A DNA stretch of 35,703 bases from an uncultured Verrucomicrobiota bacterium (GTDB taxonomy: Bacteria > Verrucomicrobiota > Verrucomicrobiia > Opitutales > Opitutaceae). This document shows, in pieces, positions 25,747-33,160 of this stretch (the stretch's first letter is position 1; the number at the start of each line of letters is the position of its first letter). A program made the translations under genes and the position numbers. Below the pieces are notes generated by a model. The model was not told where the DNA came from and did not search any database. It was given only the letters and a program-made list of their open reading frames with translations. The stretch covers positions 1 to 35,703 of the forward strand of contig CAIVJE010000166.1 of the NCBI GenBank assembly GCA_903906135.1, in the 5' to 3' direction.

Positions 25747-26894
25747 TGGAACGCTCTACCGCAGCGCCCGCACCTATGAAAAAAATCCTCATCCTCACCG
25801 CCGGCTATGGGGAAGGCCATAACAGCGCCGCCCGCGCACTCCAAAGTGCTTTCAACGAAAACCCTGAGGTCGAAGCTGAATTGATCGATCTATTTGCGCT
25901 GCGCGCACCCCGCCTCAATAATTTTTCCCGGCGCGCTTATCTCAAGCTTATCAATACCGCCCCGAAAATCTGGAGCGCCATTTATGGCTGGCTCGATCGC
26001 TCGCCCCTCGTGCCGCTGACTTTTAAGGCGCTCGGCAGTCATCGCGAATTACTTGGCCGCTTGATCGCGGAAAAACAGCCCAGCGCCATTTGCTCCACCT
26101 ACCCGGTTTACGCTTGGCTGCTCAACGATCTCCGGCGCCGCGGACGAAAATTCTGCCCGCATTACACAATTATAACCGACGCGCTTACGATCAATTCGCT
26201 CTGGTTTCGCACGCCTTCCGCCGGGTGGTTTGTGACCGACCCAGATTCTGGTGCCATGCTCTGCACTCGGGGAATTCCGGCCGAACAGGTGCACGTCAGC
26301 GGTTTTCCCGTTGCCCTGGCTTTCGCTGATCGCCGGCCAGAGTGGCAACCCCCGGAACTCACACGGACGACTCGGCGGAAAATTTTATTTATGATTAACT
26401 CAGGGCGCAGCCACGCCTTGCAGATTGCCCGAGCGCTGCTCCAACACCGTGACTGGCAAATTACTTTCACCGCCGGACGTGATTTAACTCTGCAGCAAGA
26501 GCTCAAAAACCTCGCCGCCGGGGCTCCCGCTCAGGCGACGGTGCTGGGCTGGACCGATAACATTCCCGAACTGCTCATGACCCATCATGTTGTCATCAGC
26601 AAAGCCGGAGGGGCGACGACGCAGGAATCCATCAATGCGCACTGCCCTTTACTCGTGAGTCAAATTGTACCCGGTCAGGAAGAAGGAAATTATGAACTCA
26701 TTCGCCGACACAACGCAGGGGCACTTACGGAAACCCCTCATGCTATCATCGCGACGCTTCAGCGCATCTTCGCCAGCGACGCGGCGATTTGGCAATACTG
26801 GCGCGCCAACCTCCAGCGCTTCGCCCAACCCGCCGCCGCGCGAACCATCGCCACCACGGTGCTGAGTAAGTCTGTCGTAATTGGCGATCAGTGA
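25746..26894 (+). CDS. MGDG-synthase-like / processive diacylglycerol glycosyltransferase (GT28)
   Basis: This is a 382-residue GT-B glycosyltransferase of the MGDG_synth plus GT28 C-terminal architecture, related to MurG, UgtP and plant MGD. The N-terminal KKILILTAGYGEGHNSAARAL loop (about 11-31) is diagnostic. The YPVYAWLLNDLRRRG region corresponds to the acceptor groove. The donor side has LFMINSGR, LGWTDNIPELL and SKAGGATTQESINAHCPLL. Members transfer glucose or galactose from UDP-sugars to diacylglycerol. Start ATG 25746 overlaps the upstream stop; an internal ATG at 25776 would give a start right before the first beta strand and is equally plausible. The neighbours suggest membrane glycolipid production. 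Confidence 0.88.
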   Translation: MERSTAAPAPMKKILILTAGYGEGHNSAARALQSAFNENPEVEAELIDLFALRAPRLNNFSRRAYLKLINTAPKIWSAIYGWLDRSPLVPLTFKALGSHRELLGRLIAEKQPSAICSTYPVYAWLLNDLRRRGRKFCPHYTIITDALTINSLWFRTPSAGWFVTDPDSGAMLCTRGIPAEQVHVSGFPVALAFADRRPEWQPPELTRTTRRKILFMINSGRSHALQIARALLQHRDWQITFTAGRDLTLQQELKNLAAGAPAQATVLGWTDNIPELLMTHHVVISKAGGATTQESINAHCPLLVSQIVPGQEEGNYELIRRHNAGALTETPHAIIATLQRIFASDAAIWQYWRANLQRFAQPAAARTIATTVLSKSVVIGDQ

Positions 26895-26899
26895 TCGCC
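26883..26899. repeat. 17-base perfect hairpin at the convergent gene end
   Basis: GGCGATCA at 26883-26890 is exactly mirrored by TGATCGCC at 26892-26899 around a central G. It covers the stop codon of the MGDG-synthase-like gene and lies 20 bases from the convergent waaA stop. No T tract follows on either strand, so a stability hairpin or bidirectional end signal is more likely than a classical terminator. Confidence 0.5.
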
Positions 26900-26918
26900 T
26901 GTTGGCCTGGCGCGAAAC

Positions 26919-28238
26919 TTAAGCCCCGCGCGCCGCGAGCTGCGCACGAATGACGAGCAGGGTGCGCTCGGTCGCTCCGCAATTCTCCGCATGCCATGCC
27001 CGCGCCGCCGCCGCGAGTTTCTCGCGCTGCGGCGCATCTTGTAACAATGCGACCGCCGCGGTGATCAGCTCAGGAGCGGACGCGACTTTGCACACCGCCC
27101 CAGCCTCGGTTAGGGTACGGATAATCTCCCGAAAATTGCTCATGTTCGGTCCGTGCAGAATTGGCTTACCGAGGACCGCTGCCTCGACCGGCGTCTGACC
27201 ACCTTCATGCGGAGCCAGACTCTTCCCCACGAATACTAAATCGGCCACCTGGGTGAATTGCCGGAGCTCACCCGTAGTATCGCCGACGACCACATCAACC
27301 GACGCGGACTCTCGCCCAGCGGCGAGCACTTGATCACGATAGGAACCAGTGGAGCGAAAATGATAAGTGAGTCCTGATGATTCCAGCCAACTCCGCAATT
27401 CCGCCCGACGTTCCGCATGACGAGGCACCAGCAATAAGGAAACGTTCAAGCCGCGCTCACGCGCCGAGCGCAACGCGGTGAGCAGCGCCGCCTCTTCACC
27501 CGGCCACGTAGAGGAACCCAGTAACACCAAACCAGTCCCGAGCCCCAGCTGACGTCGCAGGGCCGCCCGCGCACTCTCAGCCATCAACGGAATAGCGACA
27601 TCAAGCTTAAGATTACCAGTTGTCTGCAGATGCTCCGGCTTTAAGCCCAAAGCCTTGAAGCGTTGCTCATCTCGCCGTGAAGCACAGAGCACTTGAGTGA
27701 GACCGCGTGACAAGGGTCGGAGGAAAGCTCGGAAACGCAAGGCACGGCGAAAGCTCCGATCCGAAAGCCGGGCATTAATGCTCAGTACGGCCACGCCGCG
27801 CGCCGCCGCTTGGTACACGTGCTCAGGCCAGCGCTCTCCTTCCATCAAAATACAAAGATCTGGCTGGATCCGCCGCCAAGCGCGGGCATTAAAAGCCCAG
27901 AAATCTAACGGGAAATAACCAATCCCAATGGTCAAGGCGGCATACTTTTCTTTCGCTAATTTATAACCAGTACTCGTGGTCGTAGTGAGATAAACTTCCG
28001 TGCGCCCCTCTTGTTGCAACGACTCCAGCAAGGGAGCGAGCGCCAGCATCTCACCAACACTTACCGCCTGCAGCCAAATCCGCCGCACCCCTAATGGTTT
28101 CGCCGGCAATGGATCCGTGCCCCCAAAGCGGTGGCTGAATTTTTCGAGATAGCCCCCGCGGCGCCGCATCCGCCATAAATAATAGGGCGTCGCGATCAGC
28201 AACAGCGGTAGAAAAAGAAATCGATAAACCCAGATCAC
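26919..28238 (-). CDS. waaA: 3-deoxy-D-manno-octulosonic acid (Kdo) transferase
   Basis: WaaA (KdtA) adds Kdo from CMP-Kdo to lipid IVA at the inner membrane, the step linking lipid A to the LPS core. It has 439 residues from GTG 28238. An N-terminal membrane anchor (about 2-20) precedes the GT30 domain. Landmarks are WLQAVSVGEMLALAPLL, the LYLTTTTSTGYKLA segment, ALLGSSTWPGEE-like GSSTWPGEE, VGDTTGELRQF, and the C-terminal donor signature EGGQTPVEAAVLGKPILHGP with NFREI. The usual HNPLEPA is HxQTPVEA-like here, a mild variation. It implies the host makes Kdo-containing LPS. Confidence 0.92.
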   Translation of the reverse strand: MIWVYRFLFLPLLLIATPYYLWRMRRRGGYLEKFSHRFGGTDPLPAKPLGVRRIWLQAVSVGEMLALAPLLESLQQEGRTEVYLTTTTSTGYKLAKEKYAALTIGIGYFPLDFWAFNARAWRRIQPDLCILMEGERWPEHVYQAAARGVAVLSINARLSDRSFRRALRFRAFLRPLSRGLTQVLCASRRDEQRFKALGLKPEHLQTTGNLKLDVAIPLMAESARAALRRQLGLGTGLVLLGSSTWPGEEAALLTALRSARERGLNVSLLLVPRHAERRAELRSWLESSGLTYHFRSTGSYRDQVLAAGRESASVDVVVGDTTGELRQFTQVADLVFVGKSLAPHEGGQTPVEAAVLGKPILHGPNMSNFREIIRTLTEAGAVCKVASAPELITAAVALLQDAPQREKLAAAARAWHAENCGATERTLLVIRAQLAARGA

Positions 28239-28324
28239 GATTACAAAAGTGCCCAGCGGCGGCGCGGCTTTACCACCGGATTAAAATGCACTCTGTTTCG
28301 CATCAATAACCTAAGTGACGTTAT

Positions 28325-29362
28325 TTATTGGCCCAACACCCACGCAAAAATTAAGGGAGCGACGATGGTGGCATCGCTCTCGACAATGAATTTGGGCGTC
28401 GAAGCCGCCAGCTTACCCCAGGTAATTTTCTCATTTGGAACGGCTCCCGAATAACTGCCATAGCTGGTCGTGGAGTCACTGATTTGCGCAAAATACCCCC
28501 ACAACGGAATGCCGCGGCGTTCGAGATCTTGGTGCAACATTGGCACGACGCAGATGGGAAAATCTCCGGCAATGCCACCGCCAATTTGGAAGAAACCCAA
28601 ACTGCCCTCCCCATTCTTTAAACAGGTGGCCGTCTTTGTATAATATTGCGCCAACCAAGTCATGTACTCGATCCCCGTCCGGACCGTGTGGACATGCTTG
28701 ACGTCACCGCGAATCACCGCCGCCGCATACATGTTGCCGAGCGTGGCATCTTCCCAACCAGGCACGATAATCGGCAGATTTTTTTCGCAGGCGGCGATTA
28801 ACCAAGAATTCTTGGGATCAATCTGGTAACTCTTCCGCAGCTTCCCGCTCCGGATAATTTTATACATGAACTCATGCGGGAAATAACGTTCGCCCGCCCG
28901 ATCAGCCTTAATCCATTCGGCCAATACCACTCGCTCGATGCGCCGCATCGCTTCCATTTCAGGAATACAGGTATCGGTCACGCGGTTCATATGACGCCCC
29001 AGCAGCGCCTGCTCATCGGCTGCCGTTAGCTGACGATACTGCGGCACCCGCTCATAATAATCATGCGCCACCAGATTAAAAATATCTTCTTCTAAATTGG
29101 CGCCGGTGCAGACAATCGCATGAATTTTATCCTGACGAATCATCTCGGCCAGCGAAATGCCTAGTTCGGCCGTCGACATCGCCCCAGCCAACGTCACGAG
29201 CATTTGCCCACCCGCTTTGAGATGCGCCTCATAACCCTTCGCGGCGTCCAACATTGCGGCCGCGTTAAAGTGACGATAATTATGGGCGATGAACTGAGAT
29301 ACCGGTCCCTTCTTCCGCGCCAGGGCGGCATTGATGAATTCGGGCTTGGACTTCGCTTTCAT
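28325..29362 (-). CDS. Deoxyhypusine-synthase-family protein (bacterial DHS-like)
   Basis: This 345-residue protein matches the deoxyhypusine synthase family. In eukaryotes and archaea DHS moves the aminobutyl group of spermidine to eIF5A/aIF5A using NAD; plant homospermidine synthase evolved from it. Landmarks are LVTLAGAMSTAELG, HAIVCTGANLEEDIFNL, a glycine-rich QIGGGIAGDFPICVVPML, and DSTTSYGSYSGA. NEKITWGKL contains the family's catalytic Lys (about residue 317), equivalent to the Lys that carries the aminobutyl intermediate. ATG 29362 is the preferred start; ATG codons at 29419 and 29434 would add residues with no family match. Bacteria use EF-P rather than eIF5A, so polyamine synthesis or another acceptor is more likely than eIF5A modification. 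Confidence 0.88.
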   Translation of the reverse strand: MKAKSKPEFINAALARKKGPVSQFIAHNYRHFNAAAMLDAAKGYEAHLKAGGQMLVTLAGAMSTAELGISLAEMIRQDKIHAIVCTGANLEEDIFNLVAHDYYERVPQYRQLTAADEQALLGRHMNRVTDTCIPEMEAMRRIERVVLAEWIKADRAGERYFPHEFMYKIIRSGKLRKSYQIDPKNSWLIAACEKNLPIIVPGWEDATLGNMYAAAVIRGDVKHVHTVRTGIEYMTWLAQYYTKTATCLKNGEGSLGFFQIGGGIAGDFPICVVPMLHQDLERRGIPLWGYFAQISDSTTSYGSYSGAVPNEKITWGKLAASTPKFIVESDATIVAPLIFAWVLGQ

Positions 29363-29521
29363 AGATCTCAGCAAGCGTATGGGCTGCCCATTTGGCCACA
29401 CAAAAGTCGCCCGACTCATATTAACTAAATCCATAACATGCTGATAAACAGTTAAATAAAATTTATATCTAAAAATTAATGTTATATTTTAGCCCAACCC
29501 TGAATCGCCAAGAGTAATGGC
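29363..29521 (-). promoter_or_regulatory. AT-rich leader/promoter region of the DHS-like gene
   Basis: The stretch 29440-29495 is markedly AT-rich, with repeated TAAA/TATAT words, in contrast to the GC-rich surroundings. It lies just upstream of the minus-strand DHS-like gene and is the most likely place for its promoter. No precise -35/-10 pair is assigned. Confidence 0.4.
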
Positions 29522-29666
29522 TCACTCGGGCAGGCCATCGCCAGCCAGCAGCTTGGAATCTTCGGCCCGTTTCTCAAAAATTCAGCAGTGAGAATTCAAG
29601 CTCCGCCCCATCATCGATATAATTGTTGGTGGTCGGAGATTGACCCGCCAATCCCAGTTTTGACAT
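29522..29666 (-). pseudogene. Small reading frame interrupted by a one-base frameshift
   Basis: From ATG 29666 a frame encodes about 30 residues and stops at 29574-29576. The stop falls right after a run of five T. Dropping one T restores a frame that runs on as EKRAEDSKLLAGDGLPE to a stop at 29522-29524, giving about 46 residues in all with an acidic, protein-like composition. No family was recognised. It could be a decayed small gene, a sequencing slip in the T run, a programmed frameshift, or chance. No ribosome binding site is visible. It occupies most of the otherwise empty gap between the DHS-like gene and the HIT gene. Confidence 0.25.
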
Positions 29667-29699
29667 CGCCGAGGTGACGAGCAATCATGCTCGGGAAAT

Positions 29700-30197
29700 A
29701 TGGAACAGCTGCACGCCTATTGGCGCATGGAATATATTGAAGCGCCGCGCACCAAGGCTGGCGGCGATTTATTTTTAGAGCTCCCCGCCCTCGGTGATGA
29801 TGTCGCGGCCCTCATCATCTATCGCAGCCCGTTGAGCTATCTGATTCTCAATCGTTACCCCTACAATGCGGGCCACCTCCTCGCCGTGCCCTTTCGCAAG
29901 GTAGCTGATCTGGTCGAACTCACGTCCGCAGAACGAGCCGACCTCATGGACACCATAATCTTTGGGCAAACGGTGCTGCGGGCCGCCCTAAAACCAGATG
30001 CCTTCAACCTGGGGTTCAACCTCGGCGCTGGTGCGGGCGGGAGCATCACCCATTTACACGCTCACATCGTTCCCCGCTGGAATGGGGATACCAATTTCAT
30101 GCCCGTCATTGGCCAAACCCGCGTCCTCCCCGAAGCCCTGGCCTCCATGTATCAACGACTCCGCGGTATCGCCGATCACTTAAAATCCACGGCTTAA
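29700..30197 (+). CDS. HIT-family protein, probable Ap4A phosphorylase-like
   Basis: This is a 165-residue histidine-triad nucleotide hydrolase or phosphorylase. The active-site triad is HLHAHIV, with His118, His120 and His122. It is followed by PRWNGDTNFMPV, which is typical of the branch containing mycobacterial Ap4A phosphorylase. The upstream LILNRYPYNAGHLLAVPFR and NLGFNLGAGAGGSITH segments complete the HIT fold. These enzymes break diadenosine polyphosphates or nucleotidyl conjugates in the cytosol. The start ATG 29700 gives the usual length. phoH follows after 39 bases on the same strand, so it may head the phoH-ybeY operon. Confidence 0.92.
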   Translation: MEQLHAYWRMEYIEAPRTKAGGDLFLELPALGDDVAALIIYRSPLSYLILNRYPYNAGHLLAVPFRKVADLVELTSAERADLMDTIIFGQTVLRAALKPDAFNLGFNLGAGAGGSITHLHAHIVPRWNGDTNFMPVIGQTRVLPEALASMYQRLRGIADHLKSTA

Positions 30198-30236
30198 CCG
30201 ACCTCTCGCCCGCGCTCCAGCTTCTCCCTTCCCCCA

Positions 30237-31208
30237 GTGTCCGAATCCAAAACGCTCCGTTACCCCAACGCCCGCCACCTGCAACAGCTGTATTGTGGCA
30301 GCGAGGACAATCTCTTACTCGTTGAGCGCGCTCTTAACGTGCGGCTGATCACCCGGGATGAATGGCTGAAAATCGAAGGGCTGCCGACCGCGATGGACCG
30401 AGCTGAAGAGTTTTTTACGCTGCTTAACGGCGGGCGCACGCAGGGCCTCACCTTACGCACGCCCGATTTCATCCGGCTCCTCGAACTGTATCTTCATGAT
30501 GGCGGCACCAGCCTGCGCGCGCTGTTTACGGAACCACTGGTAATCACGACCAATCGCAAAAGCGTGGTCCCTAAAACCATCGGCCAAAAGCTTTACCTTC
30601 AAGCCATCCAAAAAAATCCGGTCGTATTTGGTATCGGTCCAGCGGGCACGGGTAAGACCTACTTAGCCATGGCCGCTGCAATTTCAGCTCTGCTGCAAGG
30701 CCAAGTTCAACGAATCATCCTAACCCGCCCAGCCGTTGAGGCAGGCGAGACACTCGGCTTCCTCCCGGGAGATCTGCGCGAAAAAATTCTACCCTATCTG
30801 CGACCACTCTACGACGCCTTACACGATATGCTCGACCCCGAAGATGTGGTCACCTTATCCGAAAAAGGCGTAATTGAAATTGCCCCCCTCGCTTACATGC
30901 GCGGCCGCACCTTAGCCAATGCTTACATCATCCTCGACGAAGCGCAGAATACCACCCCCGAGCAAATGATGATGTTCCTCACTCGTTTGGGTGATGAATC
31001 GCGCATGATTGTCACTGGTGATATTACGCAAATTGACCTCCCACGTAATAAACCCTCCGGATTAACCCAGGCTCCGCGCGTATTAAAAAATATCCCAGGG
31101 ATTGAATTTCATACCTTTACCTCCTCGGACGTCGTGCGCCATCCGCTGGTGCAAAGAATTATCGAAGCCTATGAGCACGCGAAAGGCACCGACGACCGCA
31201 GCCCATGA
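30237..31208 (+). CDS. phoH: PhoH-family ATPase
   Basis: PhoH is a cytosolic P-loop ATPase, related to the helicase domain of superfamily 1, usually found with ybeY and linked to RNA metabolism. It has 323 residues from GTG 30237. The N-terminal part (about 1-100) is the KH-like region of the long PhoH/PhoL form. Walker A is GPAGTGKT (134-141). Walker B is ILDEAQNTTPEQMMMFLTR, and the late GDITQIDLPRNKPSGL is the family's third landmark. The stop overlaps the ybeY start (ATGA at 31205-31208), which supports translational coupling and a shared function in RNA maturation. Confidence 0.94.
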   Translation: MSESKTLRYPNARHLQQLYCGSEDNLLLVERALNVRLITRDEWLKIEGLPTAMDRAEEFFTLLNGGRTQGLTLRTPDFIRLLELYLHDGGTSLRALFTEPLVITTNRKSVVPKTIGQKLYLQAIQKNPVVFGIGPAGTGKTYLAMAAAISALLQGQVQRIILTRPAVEAGETLGFLPGDLREKILPYLRPLYDALHDMLDPEDVVTLSEKGVIEIAPLAYMRGRTLANAYIILDEAQNTTPEQMMMFLTRLGDESRMIVTGDITQIDLPRNKPSGLTQAPRVLKNIPGIEFHTFTSSDVVRHPLVQRIIEAYEHAKGTDDRSP

Positions 31209-31741
31209 GTTCACCGGCTAATTCAGCTCGTACCGTCGCCATCCGCAACGCCCATCCGCAATTGCGCTTGGCCCGCCCCGCCATCACCGCGGCGATCGCC
31301 ATCCTGGATCAACACGCGGCGCGCTTCCTCGGCGGCTGTCCGCCCGGCGAATTATCACTGGCGTTCCTCACCGACCAATCACTCGCGAAAATTCATGCCG
31401 ATTTCATGAACGACCCAACTGCGACCGATGTCATCACCTTTGAAGGCGATGCCGCGGCTGGCCTCGCTGGGGAAATTTGCGTTTCGGCTGACACCGCCGC
31501 CCGTTTTATACGACTCAAGTCAAGCGGTCCGCAAACTTCTCGGCGCCAGGCGAAGCTAACGGCTGGACCAACCCCGTTCGCAGAGGAGCTGATGCTTTAT
31601 GTGGTCCACGGTTGGTTGCATCTGGCCGGTTATGATGACCTCGAGCCGGCTAAAAAACGCCGAATGCGGGCGGCCGAAACGCGCGCGATGAAATTGCTGC
31701 GGACGGCTCAAGCTGTGCCGGCTTTTAAGTTAATCCGCTAA
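31205..31741 (+). CDS. ybeY: rRNA maturation RNase YbeY, with altered third metal ligand
   Basis: YbeY is a zinc-dependent endoribonuclease needed for 16S rRNA 3' processing and ribosome quality control. It has 178 residues. The core NDPTATDVITF (69-79) is intact. The metal site HGWLHLAGYDD (135-145) has His135 and His139, but the third His of the usual HGxLHLxGYDH is Asp145. A similar Asp is seen in some other phyla, so activity is likely kept. A short extra loop (105-122) precedes the metal site. It directly follows phoH with a 4-base overlap. Confidence 0.92.
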   Translation: MSSPANSARTVAIRNAHPQLRLARPAITAAIAILDQHAARFLGGCPPGELSLAFLTDQSLAKIHADFMNDPTATDVITFEGDAAAGLAGEICVSADTAARFIRLKSSGPQTSRRQAKLTAGPTPFAEELMLYVVHGWLHLAGYDDLEPAKKRRMRAAETRAMKLLRTAQAVPAFKLIR

Positions 31742-31836
31742 CCGCAGAGCCAACGGACAGGCGAAGAAGACGGCCATCGCCAACATCTAAAAAAAATCAG
31801 TGGCATCCCTAGTCATCTCTGGTTCACTGCGACCTT

Positions 31837-32499
31837 ATGCCTACCACCCGCCTCACTACGCTGCGCAATGCCTTTCTCACAGGGCTGCTCTTGCTCGCAC
31901 CGCTCGTCGTCACGGTTTGGGCTTTTCTCAAAATCATTGATATCGTAGGGGGAAGTTTCCGGCCACTTTTTGATACGCTCATCCCGCACGGCTTGCAGGA
32001 TATTCCGCTGGTCTGGGAAATGGCGGTCACGGTGGTAGTCTTTGCCTTGGTCACACTGTTCGGACTGATCTCCCATTATTTTTTTGGGAAATACCTGCTC
32101 GATCTCGGTGAACGGCTGATCCTCGCTATCCCCGGTCTCAATACCGTTTATAGCTCAGTCAAACAGCTGGTCTCCACCTTCGGATCCCAAAATCGAAATC
32201 TCTTCAGTCGCGTCGTTCTGGTGCAATATCCACGGCATGGCGTGTGGACGCTCGGTTTTCTCACGAACAAAACCCAAGCAGAGGCGCAGACCCGCGCCGA
32301 CCGTGAACTCTGGTCCGTCTTTATCCCCACTTCACCAAACCCGACCAGCGGCTTTATGCTATTCTTCCCGCCAACCGAAATCATCGAGCTAGAAATGTCT
32401 GTCGGCGACGGTATGAAAATGGTGATTTCAGGCGGTGCGATGATTCCTGCCTGGCCGGAGGCCGAGCGCGCTCAAGCTGAGCTGAAAGCTAAAGTCTAA
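31837..32499 (+). CDS. DUF502 membrane protein
   Basis: This 220-residue protein of the DUF502 family has two transmembrane segments. They are about 14-33, LTGLLLLAPLVVTVWAFL, and about 60-80, MAVTVVVFALVTLFGLISHYF. A cytosolic domain with the family motif RLILAIPGLNTVYSSVKQL and the SGFMLFFPPTEIIELEMSV segment follows. The function of the family is unknown; it is widespread and often next to repair or RNA genes. The gene lies 95 bases after ybeY and 34 bases before the RecO-like gene. Confidence 0.9.
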   Translation: MPTTRLTTLRNAFLTGLLLLAPLVVTVWAFLKIIDIVGGSFRPLFDTLIPHGLQDIPLVWEMAVTVVVFALVTLFGLISHYFFGKYLLDLGERLILAIPGLNTVYSSVKQLVSTFGSQNRNLFSRVVLVQYPRHGVWTLGFLTNKTQAEAQTRADRELWSVFIPTSPNPTSGFMLFFPPTEIIELEMSVGDGMKMVISGGAMIPAWPEAERAQAELKAKV

Positions 32500-32533
32500 G
32501 CAGACCGGCTCTGCGCCTTGACCGTCACCCCCT

Positions 32534-33151
32534 ATGCTTGGTCAACAGCTCCAAACCGAGGCCTTTATCCTCGCTAAGCAGCCCTCAGGTTCCGATTCGT
32601 TTGAGCAGTTGACGGCCTTCTCCCGCTTGCAGGGTATCTTGCATTGTTTACGACGAATCAGTCAGAGCAAAACGGCGCTCACGCCTCTCGACCTATTTGA
32701 CGAGGCTGAACTTTGGCTCGAATCCACCAACCAAGGTCGCACGTGGTTCATCAAGGAGCACCGCTTCATCCAGCGCGAACCTGGCATCGGCCGATCCTAT
32801 GAAACCCTCCGCGCCGCCGCCGCCCTCGCCACGCTCGTCAGCCGTAACCCCGTAGCTGACGAATCTCGCGCGGCCGTCGCTAGCTTACTCCGATCCAGCC
32901 TAACCGCGCTCGGGGCCGGTGGCCGACCAGATATTATCTGGCTCAAGACACTCTTCTGTTTTCTCCGCGATGAAGGCTACCCCGTGAAACAACAGTGGTG
33001 GCTAGAACTCTCCACGAGCGAACGTGAGCTCGCGGCTACCCTCATCAATCAACCCCTCGCCGCCCAACTAGCCACTCCCGAGGCCGTCGCCGTAATCATC
33101 CGCCGGCTCGAGGAATGGATGCAGCGCGAAACGGAAGTGCGCGTGGCGTGA
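32534..33151 (+). CDS. recO: RecO-like DNA repair protein
   Basis: This is a 205-residue protein whose N-terminus (TEAFILAKQPSGSDSFEQL followed by FSRLQGILHCLRR) resembles the OB-fold start of RecO. It is followed by the LDLFDEAELWLE strand and a helical C-terminal domain (about 90-200) like the RecO C-terminal bundle. RecO anneals single strands and, with RecR, loads RecA onto SSB-coated DNA. The protein is shorter than typical RecO (about 240) and has only two Cys, so the zinc-finger of some RecO proteins is absent. The match is by pattern only and remote. Its stop is 9 bases before the nuclease-helicase gene, so the two are probably cotranscribed, which fits a repair role. Confidence 0.55.
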   Translation: MLGQQLQTEAFILAKQPSGSDSFEQLTAFSRLQGILHCLRRISQSKTALTPLDLFDEAELWLESTNQGRTWFIKEHRFIQREPGIGRSYETLRAAAALATLVSRNPVADESRAAVASLLRSSLTALGAGGRPDIIWLKTLFCFLRDEGYPVKQQWWLELSTSERELAATLINQPLAAQLATPEAVAVIIRRLEEWMQRETEVRVA

Positions 33152-33160
33152 GCTAGCCCC

